Source: Branchiostoma floridae
Taxonomy: Eukaryota > Chordata > Leptocardii > Amphioxiformes > Branchiostomatidae
Direction: 5' to 3'
Assembly: GCF_000003815.2 (NCBI RefSeq)
Contig: NC_049983.1
Coordinates: 7,199,395 to 7,261,451 of the forward strand
Length of the DNA stretch: 62,057 bases
In this document: positions 1 through 9,737 of the stretch, one piece after another
Layout of the letters: each line of letters opens with the position of its first letter
How positions within the stretch are numbered: the first letter of the stretch is position 1
Position numbers and translations under genes: made by a program
Notes under the pieces: model-generated
The model's database searches: none
What the model was told of the DNA's origin: nothing
The model's input: the letters and a program-made list of their open reading frames with translations, nothing else

Positions 1-2
1 AG

Positions 3-2039
3 AGTCTTGCAGAACAAAGAACATCATACAAAGCAAAGAAAGCAAATGAGACCTGTGAGCAAAAAGCAGCACAGCAAAGAGCATCATATAAAGCAAAACG
101 AGCAAATGAGACCCCTGAGGAAAAAGATGAAAGACTTGCAAAACGAAGAACATCATACAAAGCAAAACAAGCAAATGAGACCCGTGAGCAAAAAGATGAA
201 AGACTTGCAAAACGAAGAGCTTCATACAAAGCAAAACAGGCAGATGAGACAACTGAGCAAAAAGCAGATAGACTTGCACAGGAAAGAGCAAAACGAGCAA
301 ATGAGACCCCTGAGCAAAAAGACGATAGACTTGCAAAACGAAGAGCATCATACAAAGCAAAACAAGCAAATGAGACCCCTGAGCAAAAAGCCGAAAGACT
401 TGCAAAACAAAGGACATCACGCAAAGCTAGCAAAGCAAAAAGAGCTGAACAAGAATCTTCACAAGAAAAAACGCAACGACAGAGGAAAAACTGTGATAGA
501 GTGAGAAAAACATTGGCTACAAAATATGTTAGAGAACATAGCATAGACTATACCAGTGAACAATACAAATCAGACTTTCCTGCATTTCATTGCTATATAA
601 AACAGCAGCCAAAGTACTACTGTAGCATATGTAGACAATTGTTATTTCATGACCAAGTGCGAAACTGCAACAATGCTGTCATAGACAAAATAGTCAATGA
701 TATTTCTGGTCAACATCATCTCTGTTCAAAGTGTTTGATTTGTCTTGAAAAAGACAAACCCATACCCAATGCTTGGACTAACAATATGGATCCAGGTGAC
801 ATTCCATCATGCCTGAAACAACTCAGTAGAATGGAAACAAGACTTGTCAGTTTGAAATACACCTTCATCAAGTTAATTGTATTACCAGGTGGACAATTTG
901 GTGAACAAGGTCAAGCCATAAGTTTCCCTACCAACATTGAAACTACTTGCCAACTGTTACCACATAGCCAAGATACAGCTGGGCTAGTAATAGTACACCC
1001 TTGTCAGACAAATGAAAGTAAAACACAAAGAACAGACCCACAACACATTGTACGATTTTCCAAAATGCATGAAGCTCTTACATGGCTGGTAACGCATAAT
1101 CATCTATATTCACATGTGAACATAGCTACCTTTGAAAACTGGGTAAAAAAGTCAAGTGAATTCAATCCAATGATCACAGACGCCAATGAACCAGACTTCT
1201 CAAGTGCACCTTCTACTGTCCAAGAACTCTCAGCTTTTCCCTGTAACTACATTAATCCAAATGTCCAGTTACAATCTCTGTTGCAGAATGTAACAGACAA
1301 TGTCCCAGTGATATCACTACCACGTGAAACATCACCACCACAAAGCATATTTAAAGAGACTGATCTTGAGGAACACTGTTTTCCACAGTTATACCCATAT
1401 GGTAAAAATGGCTTCAAACAGACACGTGATGTACAACTAACAGACTTACAGTACTTCCAATCACGTTTGCTCAATATCAATGATTGCTGGAGAAAAAACA
1501 TCCCATGGCTCTTCTTTGCCTTGAACTCGTATGAAATCAAGAAATTGTACAGTCAGATATCCATTGTATGTAGAATGCAAAAGCAGAGTAATGTTAGATC
1601 ACAATCCATAGCACAGCCACTAACAGCAGGCGATCTGCATCATGAAATTGATCAACATGTTGAAAGCACATCATACACTTTTATGAAGAATATACGTGGA
1701 ACAGCAGCTTACTTCAAGGACCAACTGCTAAACTTGCTAGCAAAAATAAACACTATTGGACCACCAACATGGTTTGTCACTGTGTCTGCTAATGATTTAA
1801 ACTGGCCAGAATTGTTCATGACCCTGAATCCTGACCTGACCTATGAAGAAGCTAAAGCATTACCACAACAAGACAAATGGAACCTAATGAGATCAGACCC
1901 TGTCATGTGTGCGATACACTTTAATAGACGCACTGATGCACTTCTACGCTTCATACTGAAGAGTCCACAACATCCCATTGGTAGAATCAAAGATCACTGG
2001 ATTCGTGTGGAATTCCAATTAAGAGGTTCTCCACAGTGA
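3..2039 (+). pseudogene. Helitron replicase N-terminal fragment, 3'-truncated at the HUH motif
   Basis: One open frame runs from base 3, without a start codon, to the stop at 2039, so the gene enters from outside the window and the ATG at 501 is internal. Seen: about 145 residues of a charged repeat of the type ANETPEQK-ERLAKRR-SYKA, then a Cys-rich stretch (CSICRQLLFHDQ, CSKCLIC), then a Helitron-like N-terminal (replication initiator) region with PTWFVTVSANDLNWPELF and, at the very end, VEFQLRGSPQ. In the Helitron family this last motif continues into the His-x-His metal site of the Rep/HUH nuclease; here the frame stops exactly before it. The HUH catalytic residues and the whole helicase are missing, so it cannot mobilise itself. 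A spliced continuation is possible, but I saw no donor at the break. The neighbouring ORF at 7-504 in another frame is a shadow of the repeat. Confidence 0.85.
42..434 (+). repeat. 69-bp coding repeat in the Helitron N-terminus
   Basis: The element GCAAATGAG (or GCAGATGAG) recurs at 42, 102, 171, 240, 297 and 366. Spacing is 60, 69, 69, 57 and 69 bp, always a multiple of 3, so the 23-residue unit ANETPEQK-ERLAKRR-SYKAKQ stays in frame. Such arrays are common at the N-terminus of animal Helitron proteins. Confidence 0.8.
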
Positions 2040-2609
2040 AATTTCTGTCACGAAGAAAGAACGACAATGCACATCCGGGACCTCTTCCCGCCTTTGGCTG
2101 TGGTCTCGCACCGGAGTTTCTTTTACGATTTTTATATCCGGCACACAGCGCACACAAGGGATACAATTCCGCCCACAAAAGTACGCCGGAAAATCCAATT
2201 ATACCAGTGAACAAAGGTTTCCAGCCAACTTCCCATAGATTTTAGATATAAACTTCTAGTTTAATAATGATGCACATTTTACTGGAACACAACATGAAAT
2301 TTTGAGGTAGTCCTTCCAAATGCGCCCCGGCCAGCTTTTTTTAAAAGCTTTCTTGTTTCTGGTACATATATGTTGCGTCGTGTGTATCGTTTGTGCCAAG
2401 CGCATCGTTTGAGGTCATACGATGCAGATTTTGCCGAGTTCCGATGTTTCTGATGAATTTTTGGCGGCGCCTCAGAGGCTAGCCTAATAGTATAGTGTGC
2501 GTCCGTTTGACAAGAATTCCCAAAATTTCAGAAATATGGATTTGTGATAGTTTGCTTCTATCTAATGAGGTCAGGATGTCTAAAATATACCCTTTTCTTA
2601 TTTGTTCAG
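2040..2609. other. non-coding; repeat-like
   Basis: No gene is seen. The GC-rich start (2040-2200) does not continue the Helitron. Bases 2461-2538 match 50862-50940 in reverse orientation, sharing gcctaatagtatag-like and GTCCGTTTGACAAGAATTCCC-like stretches, so this is a dispersed repeat, probably a transposon end. Confidence 0.5.
2461..2538 (+). repeat. dispersed repeat (second copy 50862-50940, minus)
   Basis: About 75 bp align with the reverse complement of 50862-50940 with a few mismatches. The gene context differs at the two places. The family is not recognised. Confidence 0.6.
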
Positions 2610-2758
2610 GTTGACAGCGAACTTCAGAGTAGACCCCTGTGGGGAGGTGTCTATGCAGCAGCTCAGCCATGTACTGTCAGACTTCCGCCTGACTGTAACT
2701 CAAGTTGGGAAACATGTTAGGAAGTGTTTCCCGGACGCAGCTTTCAAGTCAGGGAGAG
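2610..2758 (+). CDS. copy A: possible exon with an RFX-like winged-helix motif
   Basis: The exon is inferred from an acceptor TTTGTTCAG before 2610 and a donor GAG|GTACAC after 2758. It is open throughout and encodes 49 residues including VGKHVRKCFPDAAF. Its spacing of V-G-K-x-V-R-x-x-F-P followed by basic residues resembles the RFX-type winged-helix DNA-binding domain, but this is a weak likeness made by eye. It ends in phase 1, which is what the next exon (3340) needs, giving a Gly at the join. This supports it as the exon before 3340-3437. If translation runs past 2758 instead, the frame stays open to 2994, giving a Ser/Pro/Gln/His-rich tail with two short repeats. No upstream exon or start codon was found. 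Confidence 0.35.
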
Positions 2759-3339
2759 GTACACGGGAGTCAAGATACCTAGGGATTTCATGCAGCCCAG
2801 CATTTCCAGTATTCCAGCCTTATGTGCAGCCTTCCACGTTCAGTGTTCCTCAAAATCCATGGCTTGTCAGAGTTCCCCCATCCCAGTGTCAGCCCACTCA
2901 CCTCCACAGTTCCCAGCCTGCAGTATTCAGCAACTCCAGCATGCTGCAGCCCGCTCACCTCCACAGTTCCCAGCACTTCACACGTATGTGGTAAAACGGC
3001 TGTAATATGTCAAAGTGATTAGGTTTATGGGGCATTGAAACTTCTGTGTGCCGGCAGAGGTTAGGTTTCAACAATACAAGATACATGTACAATACAAAAT
3101 AGAAAGCCCGATAAAAATGTAGGTTATTGCCCCATGCAAACTGTATATTGAACCTTTTTTTTGGTTGTTGGTTTGCAGTAAGTCTGCGGCATTCAGGCAG
3201 ACCCCTTGGACTTAGAGAGTATGGTTATGAGCAGGTTTTTGCAAAGATGTAACATACAGTACTAGTATATTCTCCTTGGCCTCTCAAAAGTCTGTGCCCT
3301 GTAAACTGTTCATTACAATTGTACCTTCTTTCTGCGTAG

Positions 3340-4883
3340 GTTGCAAGTGCAGAATGGAGGGAGGAGATGCCATGTTGAAAAGTGTTGATATCGTTCCACC
3401 CAAGCGTGCTCGTTTGTCGGACCATATCAGTGAAGGGGTAAGTTGTTTGGGCAAAAGTCATCAAACTGTACTTTTGGTGTTTCACAGAAAATTTTATTGT
3501 GGTAGGGGCTATTTCTGCAGCAGAGTGTATATTTACAGGGAGGGTTTACTAGTACTACTACTAGCCCTTCCACTTGAACACACTTGAAGTACCTCCTCAA
3601 ACATAGGACTCCCACCCATCCAAAAAATAGGCACGAGATGCCCTACCCAGGATTAAACTGGGTCTCCCAGTCACCAACTTAGTTGAATCTGGAGCTCAAC
3701 TGTGAGGATACTACCAATTGAGCCACAGGGACATTCATAGTTATCTCTTGTCAAATCTTACTTCAGTTGAAATTAAGAGACTCATGATATGTTTGCACCT
3801 CAACGTAGTAAAAGTAACTCTAACACGCACTCCATGGTGTATGATTCTATACAATTAACCACTGGAGTTTAACTTTGACTGAAGGCTGCTACCACTTCAG
3901 CTACATGGACATCCCTCAAGTACAACTCATTCATATGTTGTTGTTTGTTGTATATATTGTTCTTACAGGACAGAAACCCACCAACGACGGGTGTCGTAGG
4001 CTTCTCCATGGAGACGACCCTTGCCCTCTTACCCAGGATGCACATGGAAGAACTACAGTCCGAGCTGAATCGGAGAAACATTGTGGTGAAACTAGCAGGT
4101 GAACACCAGAGGGGTAGGGGTGACTTGGAACATGTGCTGAGAGAGGTCATGACAAGGGAGTATGAAGTAGAGGAAGATGAGGGAATGGACACAAATGCTG
4201 GTAACACTAGCTCCACATTCGAGCACGGCGCTAGCAACACTAGCTCAGCATTCCAGCTCATGATAAGAGATGATGAAGCAGAGGAAGGCAAGGGAATGGA
4301 CATGAGTAAAAATAGCTCTGCATTCGAGCACTGCAATAGTGACACTAGCTCAGCATTTGAGCACGGATCTTGGCTCAAAGAGGTGGGACCTAGCAGGCAA
4401 GCTCTTTCAAGGCCAAACAATGACCAAGCTTCTTCACAAAATCTTCCAGACCTTTCTGAATCTGAGCTCACAGAAAAGGACAAGATGTGTAGCAAGCAAG
4501 CAGCAGACATATCTAAGACTCCGGATACTCACACATACCCTGGACAGGTGCAGGTGAAGAAAGAGCCTATCACACTTGACTTTGATCGGTATATGAACAA
4601 TGTTGGACATGTGACAGAACCATCAACAACACAGCAACCAGGCGTTGGAGATAAGTCACAGCCTAATGCTGCAAGTTCACAGCCTAACTCTGCAACTTCA
4701 CAGAATTTGATAGTGAAAATCAAGACAGAGCCTGGACTGGAAGAAGAGACAGAATATGAACAGCTGCAGGACTTGAGGAGTGAGCTCTGTCCTTCCTCAC
4801 CTGGACAACTGTCTCAAGAACTTGACAAGGTGGATGTCTCCTTAGAAGGAGGTGATGAGCCTTCAAGTAAAGAACCCCTAAAG
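3340..4883 (+). CDS. copy A of the SAP-like nuclear gene family (exons 3340-3437 and 3969-4883)
   Basis: Two exons are seen. The first (acceptor TCTGCGTAG, donor GGG|GTAAGT) encodes CKCRMEGGDAMLKSVDI then PPKRARLSD. The second (acceptor TTCTTACAG, donor AAG|GTGGGC) is 305 codons, phase 0 at both ends. It begins DRNPPTTGVVGF, followed by a SAP-like helix-rich segment (LLPRMHMEELQSELNRRNIV, then basic residues), an acidic region with repeats of the type TSSAFEH, and a tail with two SUMO consensus motifs (VKKEP and IKTEP). The basic KRAR stretch could be a nuclear signal. Nuclear location and DNA binding are inferred. Copies B (39074-40009) and C (46573-47343) have the same exon with the same borders. 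In copy A the next exon of copy B (RAG1-N like) is absent, so this gene is probably truncated or a pseudogene, although both exons are open. Confidence 0.6.
3625..3735 (-). repeat. tRNA-derived SINE head
   Basis: Read on minus, the segment starts GTCCCTGTGGCTCAATTGG (an A-box-like sequence) and ends with GTTTAATCCTGGG (a B-box-like sequence) followed by TAGGGCATCTCGTGCC. This is the layout of a tRNA-derived SINE head. It lies in the intron between the two copy A exons. Its B-box-like end resembles the one at 56481-56505. Confidence 0.5.
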
Positions 4884-5194
4884 GTGGGCTGACTAACTGT
4901 GGCTATTTTCATCACTTAGTTTTGACTTATATTTTTCGGATGAATTCAGATTAGTGAAAAGAAGAACTTGTGTAAGGAGCACTTACATAATGCGTGTATG
5001 TATGTAGGTAGTAGAGTTGTGTACCTCAAACATTCTAGCTCAGGTACAGGTAGCCGGGGTTTAGATCTGAACTATTTTTGTTGTTCATATAATGGTTGAA
5101 TGTCAATAACGCAAATTTTTGAGCTCGTTTGAACTGATAACAATATATGTTTCTACTAAATTCTAGTCGTGTCAGACACAACTGTTTATCTGAC

Positions 5195-5290
5195 GTCCTG
5201 GGTTCGAGTCCCCTGATATGTGTGACATTGTGCCCTTGGGAAAGGCACCTCACACGACTTTTTTCACTTCACTCAGGTGAAAATAAGTAC
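5195..5290 (+). repeat. SINE-like repeat with B box
   Basis: TGGGTTCGAGTCCCCTGATA (a clear B box) is followed by GTGCCCTTGGGAAAGGCACC and CACTTCACTCAGGTGAAAAT, a body typical of SINE/LINE tails common in marine deuterostomes. It sits in the part of arm 1 that has no counterpart in arm 2. Confidence 0.55.
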
Positions 5291-6691
5291 TGTATCTAGC
5301 TATTGTCAGAGATGTCCCTCGGATAGGACGTTGATTGGAGGCCCTTTGTTTGAGGAGAGCCGCACCTCAAGCTCGAAGTTCAAGCATGTAATTTTTTAGA
5401 CAGCATCGGAATGTATAGTCCATATACATATGAATCAATCCATATTCATTCTCAATAGGCTAATAAAAAAAATCAGTAAATACATCTGTCCACATAGTGT
5501 CGATTTTGCATGTTGGCCACAATGTCCTTTCTTCATGTCAGCTTCTTTGCTTTTTCTAATGGTAGTCTCGGAACATATCGCCTAGGAACGTATAGACCGT
5601 ACACATCAGTGACAGCATGAATCCCTTTCATACTAAGATCGTAGTTGCATACGCTAATACTATTAGGTAATTGCGTTAATGCTTTAGTGATATTCAGTAA
5701 CTAACTTCAAATACATGTAATAAAAATCTATTAATTTACTGCAAGACTAGAAATGGTTTTCTAATGTGATATTAGTCTTGTCAAAAGTAAATGAAAATAG
5801 ATTAGTGTGAATTTATATTTGACACCCTAATTTTGCACAAAAACTGATCCATCTTTTATTATCTCAAAACATGTCATTATTAGAAAATTTTACGACAAAG
5901 ATGTTAAGGTTTTCCGTATGAGTGGGATTGATTAAGAATGTCAATATTGTCTATTCTGACATTGATTGAACTTAAGCTAATATTTGTGGTAAATAAAGTA
6001 TTGCTGATGTAGATTTTTTAAGAAAGCTTGTTTGCTACAGTTTATTCATGTATCTCACCATACGTCTTTCTTGTAACCAAATATTACAGTTGCACTTCCT
6101 ATAACATATAACTACTCTGCAGGTTTCATAGGACCATTTTCCCTCGACCCACCAAGAGTTTTTTTTCAATACCGGATCTTGAAATAAAACATTAAAGAAA
6201 TATCTCTAATAGTGCTCCGAAAGTGATGTTATGATTTCTCTGGCAATGTGAAGCAATGTTAAGTGTCTTGAAATGTTTTTATATTACTAACTTCAAGTTT
6301 TACTCACCTGTCTTATGCAATGCTGTAATGTGGTAATAATACCTTGACTCCGCCCCCCAGCTTAAAAGTTTCCTCACTAGCTAAATTGAAAAATAAAAAT
6401 TAAATATGAAAGAATTTTAAACATGATTTTGTCATCATATGACTGACGTCAACTGCCCTTAATATCATTTTCTTTCAAGAGGAAATACAACACTTTGGTC
6501 CTAACAACGGTGACTAGACTAATATATTTTCCAAATTTTTGTGCAAAATGATCTGAGCAACGAACTTAGTTGTTACAAAAAAATTGTATTGTTCTTATTC
6601 TAACGACTTTGAAAATCCAAAGGATTCAACCTTTCTTTTAGACTTATTCTTTAGACGTATTCTTCCTGATGATAAGAATGACCGTGTCGAA

Positions 6692-6911
6692 GTTCTGTAA
6701 ATGCAGAAATGTTAGCGGTGGATTTATGTTCGCGGTTTTCGCGGTGGCCAATTCACCGCGAATTTAAAACCGCCGCGAACATTTTTCCATGGCAGTACTA
6801 GTAAGAGACTACAGTGCATGGTGCTACTGCGAAATTAAAACCACCGCGAAAAGTCCTTTTTCCTGCTGCCGCAAAATTAAAGCCCCGCGAACTTAAATGC
6901 ATTTACAGTAA
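6692..6911. mobile_element. MITE with ~20-bp terminal inverted repeats
   Basis: The left end TCTGTAAATGCAGAAATGTT and the right end AACTTAAATGCATTTACAGT are inverted repeats. The interior is rich in CGCGAA/TTCGCGG words. The element is present in arm 1 of the inverted duplication and missing at the matching site in arm 2, so it inserted after the duplication. No coding capacity. Confidence 0.7.
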
Positions 6912-7431
6912 TCAGCAGTGGAAAGAAGACGACTCAGCTGACGGCCAACTCTCCAATGTCCTGTAATGACATATGACAAGTGGAATAATCATAACCTTGA
7001 AAACCTGCAATTGTATTTTGACAGAAATTGAAAATATGTTAATGAGGCAGCATTCTAATCCTAGTGAATAGGTAAGTCTCGACCTAGTTCCCACAACTCT
7101 CGCGAGAACTAGGTCACTCCATGAACAAGATGGACTGATAGCCATGGAAAATTTGGAGGTAACTGTTACTTTCATTTCAAATTCTGGGTATCAAATATCT
7201 GTAGCGACTTTTGGAGGGTGAATGTTTCTTGTACTGAGTCGAAGAAACTTGACAGAATGTTTGGAAACTTTGGAATACAATCAGAACAATTTTGCAGACA
7301 ACGGCTGCCTTGATATTTGATTTCCAAGCAATTTGCACTTTCTTAAAGTGCACATATGGTATTCATAAATATATTGATCCAAGTATAATACAATCATCAT
7401 AACAATAAAAGTGAACGCCCCCCTCCCCAAA

Positions 7432-7623
7432 CTAAAACAACAATATTGTACCACCTTCCCGGTATTTGTCCTTCTCTACTTGCTCTGTGACATTTTCATC
7501 ACATGCTCCGGTTTCCTTGTCACAGTATGCTTCATCAGAATTGGCCCACAGACTTGTGAACTGGTGGAAAACAAGGAAACCGATGATCCATGTCTTCAAA
7601 TCGAACCGGGAAGTCGCCATCAT
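7432..7623 (-). CDS. possible orphan first exon or gene fragment, unknown
   Basis: The minus-strand frame starts ATGATGGCGACT with a fair start context and encodes a hydrophobic segment (WIIGFLVFHQFTSLWAN) that could be a signal peptide or anchor. An acidic Cys-containing stretch (YCDKETGACDENV) follows, with a possible donor AAG|GTGGTA near the end. I do not recognise it, and no further minus-strand exon was found between here and 4.9 kb. It could be an orphan exon left by rearrangement or chance. Confidence 0.25.
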   Translation of the reverse strand: MMATSRFDLKTWIIGFLVFHQFTSLWANSDEAYCDKETGACDENVTEQVEKDKYREGGTILLF

Positions 7624-8684
7624 GCCACATCAGCTGGCCAAACCGTGCACGAGCGCCCCCTTGCGATTTCTGTCAACATTTCAACTGTTCGGAGGTGACC
7701 ATGCACTTGTATTAAAGCGTCGCATAGCGATATGCTTTAGTGGAAGTTATTAAAGGGAAGGTGACCATCGTGGAATATAGATTACGCAAATGAGGGCCTC
7801 ATTTGTATGGCTAGTATGGCCTTCTTTCTTATTAAAGATGAGATTGTCTACATCTGTTGTTTCGGCGGTGAAGATGATCAACTAATATAATTCATGCAAA
7901 TAAGCGAGATCATTATGCTGATTTGCATAATGAGTGAAAAACACATAATATATCAGTCGGAAAGGTTAAACCGTTGAGCTTAAGCATGGGGTCATGGAAC
8001 TCTGGTATTGCATTACAATTCTCGACCTTCTTATTCAAGCGGGCCCGACCTACATTGCCGCGCGCGGGGAGGGGCCAGTTACAACCCTGGACAGCGGAGT
8101 TTGCGTTACACAGACTATTCTCGACCCACCCACGAGCAACTGCGTCGATCAGCAAAATCTTGACATATCCGCCTACGAATGTTTTCAGTTTTCGCACCAT
8201 AGGCGTTATGAATTCGCCCCCCCCCCTCCCAATTTGTCCACAGTCAAGTTTCCCTCCCCCCGAAGTGTCCAGAACATTCTGCACAGGTTACATATGTTTA
8301 TGAGTTAATCTCTAGGCACGAAGTACGTTAAATGACATCCCCCAGGCTAGCACGGCGCCGATAGATATCTAAGTATGTACGGATCATATTGTTTGAGAAG
8401 ATACCGCATACGTCATGGCACTTTAGATTTACCCCCGAGATGTTACTGCCCATTACAGTGCGCAGCTAACAAACAACAGGACATGCATATGACGTACGCA
8501 ATGGTCACTTTTAAATGACCATTCCTGATCTATCCGTCCTATATTTAGTAGACTACATCATAGAATGAATGCGGTTTCTAAACTCTCTGATCACTTTACG
8601 AATTTACGAATAGGTATTCTTTTTGTTAACCATGATTTCTTCATTTGTGCCATTTCTTTGTATACTGGGTCGCTTGACCATTGA
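7624..8684. other. non-coding
   Basis: Nothing gene-like is supported. There is an AT-rich part (7740-7960), a GC-rich part (8030-8120) and a C-tract at about 8217-8227. Several short open frames overlap on both strands without splice or start support. Confidence 0.5.
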
Positions 8685-8885
8685 CCCAGTGCAAAAAAGA
8701 AATGGCCTGGAGAAGTAGTGTTTCATGAGCAGCAAAAAACAAAAGACGAAAAAAATGCCCCAGAGAGCCTGCTACGGATGTCAAGCGACCCAGTACAAAA
8801 AGAAATGGCCAGCAAAAGTGTACTACTGAGTAAAAAAAAAAGGCGGGAAAATGCCCAAGATCACCTGCTATGGAGGCTACAGTTT
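8680..8885 (+). repeat. two imperfect tandem units of ~100 bp
   Basis: The series GACCCAGTGCAAAAAAGAAA ... GCCTGCTACGGATG is followed by GACCCAGTACAAAAAGAAAT ... CACCTGCTATGGAG. The same word order recurs about 100 bp later, each unit with an A-rich middle. Confidence 0.6.
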
Positions 8886-8937
8886 TGGTTTTTTTCTGAT
8901 GCAATATACTAGTACTTTATTCACAAGGCCAGGCCTA

Positions 8938-9300
8938 GTGGTGTACCAACGTGTACGTCCCAGTCTACCAGAGTTCCCACGATCGTGAAGAAGCGCCTTG
9001 TCTTATGATGATGAAGATGTACATGATTTATATGGCATGCCCCAGGCTAGCACCACAGGAACAATACCATGTCCATGCCAGTGGTGTACCAACGCGTACG
9101 TGCAAGTCACCAGAGTTCCCACGATCGTGAAGAAGGGCCTTGTCTTATGATGATGAAGATGTACATGATTTATATGGCATGCCCCAGGCTAGCACCACAG
9201 GAACAATACCAGGCCCAGTGGTGTACCAACGCGTACTTGCAAGTCACCAGAGTTCCCACGATCGCGATGAAGCGCCTTCCTTGTCATTGATGATGAAATA
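8938..9300 (+). repeat. minisatellite, three units of ~140 bp
   Basis: The marker GTGGTGTACCAACG (or a one-base variant) occurs at 8938, 9081 and 9218, and each is followed by CCAGAGTTCCCACGATCG. Units 1 and 2 also share GGCATGCCCCAGGCTAGCAC. Spacings are 143 and 137 bp. No conserved frame. Confidence 0.8.
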
Positions 9301-9436
9301 TTGTAGATGATTATGACGATCCTCAGGCAGTAATAACTGCTGCGTGATACCGTTGGCAAAAAAAGAACGCAATTATGATGATTTAGATGTCTTGGTAGCA
9401 TCCATCGAGCGCCATGACAAAAAAGGTGGGTCTTTA

Positions 9437-9560
9437 GGGACTGTACAATATTTAGCGAGGGAGGGCCTGGGGAGGTTTTACCTGGGGAGAGCCATAGAAA
9501 TATGTTTTAACCCGACCTTCTGACCACCAGGCCTCCCCCGTTAAATATCGCACAGTCCCT
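9437..9560. mobile_element. short MITE / hairpin element
   Basis: The left end GGGACTGTACAATATTTAGC and the right end GTTAAATATCGCACAGTCCC are inverted repeats, and the inner parts (GGAGGGCCTGGGG and CCACCAGGCCTCCCC) also pair. The whole is about 124 bp. Confidence 0.7.
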
Positions 9561-9609
9561 TTTTGGGCCGCACCTACTTTGACGTCTTTGATTAGTTCAT
9601 CAGAACAGA

Positions 9610-9737
9610 TATAAAGAGCTGTTGTTATCTACAAGACAGTTCAAGACTTGAGGGAACCATCGAGCTCACCTCCCACAACAACGTCCAGAGATATTCGAGA
9701 CAACAGACGTCCAAAATTTAACCCCCCCAAAAAAACG
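9610..9737 (+). promoter_or_regulatory. possible TATA promoter and 5' UTR exon
   Basis: TATAAA at 9610-9615 is followed about 30 bases later by a likely start region (ACAAGACAGTTC) and by a donor ACG|GTAAGA after 9737. No ATG-led frame is needed: the next gene (13184) has an acceptor just before its ATG and so needs an upstream non-coding exon. The link over a ~3.4-kb intron is inference. A second donor-like site (GAG|GTAAGC) is near 9866. Confidence 0.3.

Larger units (their letters stand above)
3860..7095. repeat. inverted segmental duplication, arm 1 (copy A)
   Basis: In reverse orientation this arm matches 35183-40125. Shared anchors: the SAP-like exon with its flanking intron; 5000-5060 with 38880-38960; 5395-5470 with about 37520-37620; 5500-5720 with 37270-37500; 5920-6110 with 36880-37080; 6440-6490 with 35545-35590 and 35945-35985; 6600-6690 with 35345-35455; 6905-7095 with 35183-35345. 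The arms differ by insertions: a MITE at 6692-6911 here only, a foldback at 35595-35939 there only. They also differ by about 1.25 kb (RAG1-N exon and DUF3504 remnant) present only in arm 2. Confidence 0.75.

Noticed and set aside
7-504. 165-residue open frame rich in Lys, Gln and His
   Set aside because: It is the wrong frame of the 69-bp Helitron repeat. The real frame is continuous from base 3 to 2039.
8718-8912. Lys-rich 64-residue open frame
   Set aside because: It results from two A-rich tandem units of ~100 bp.
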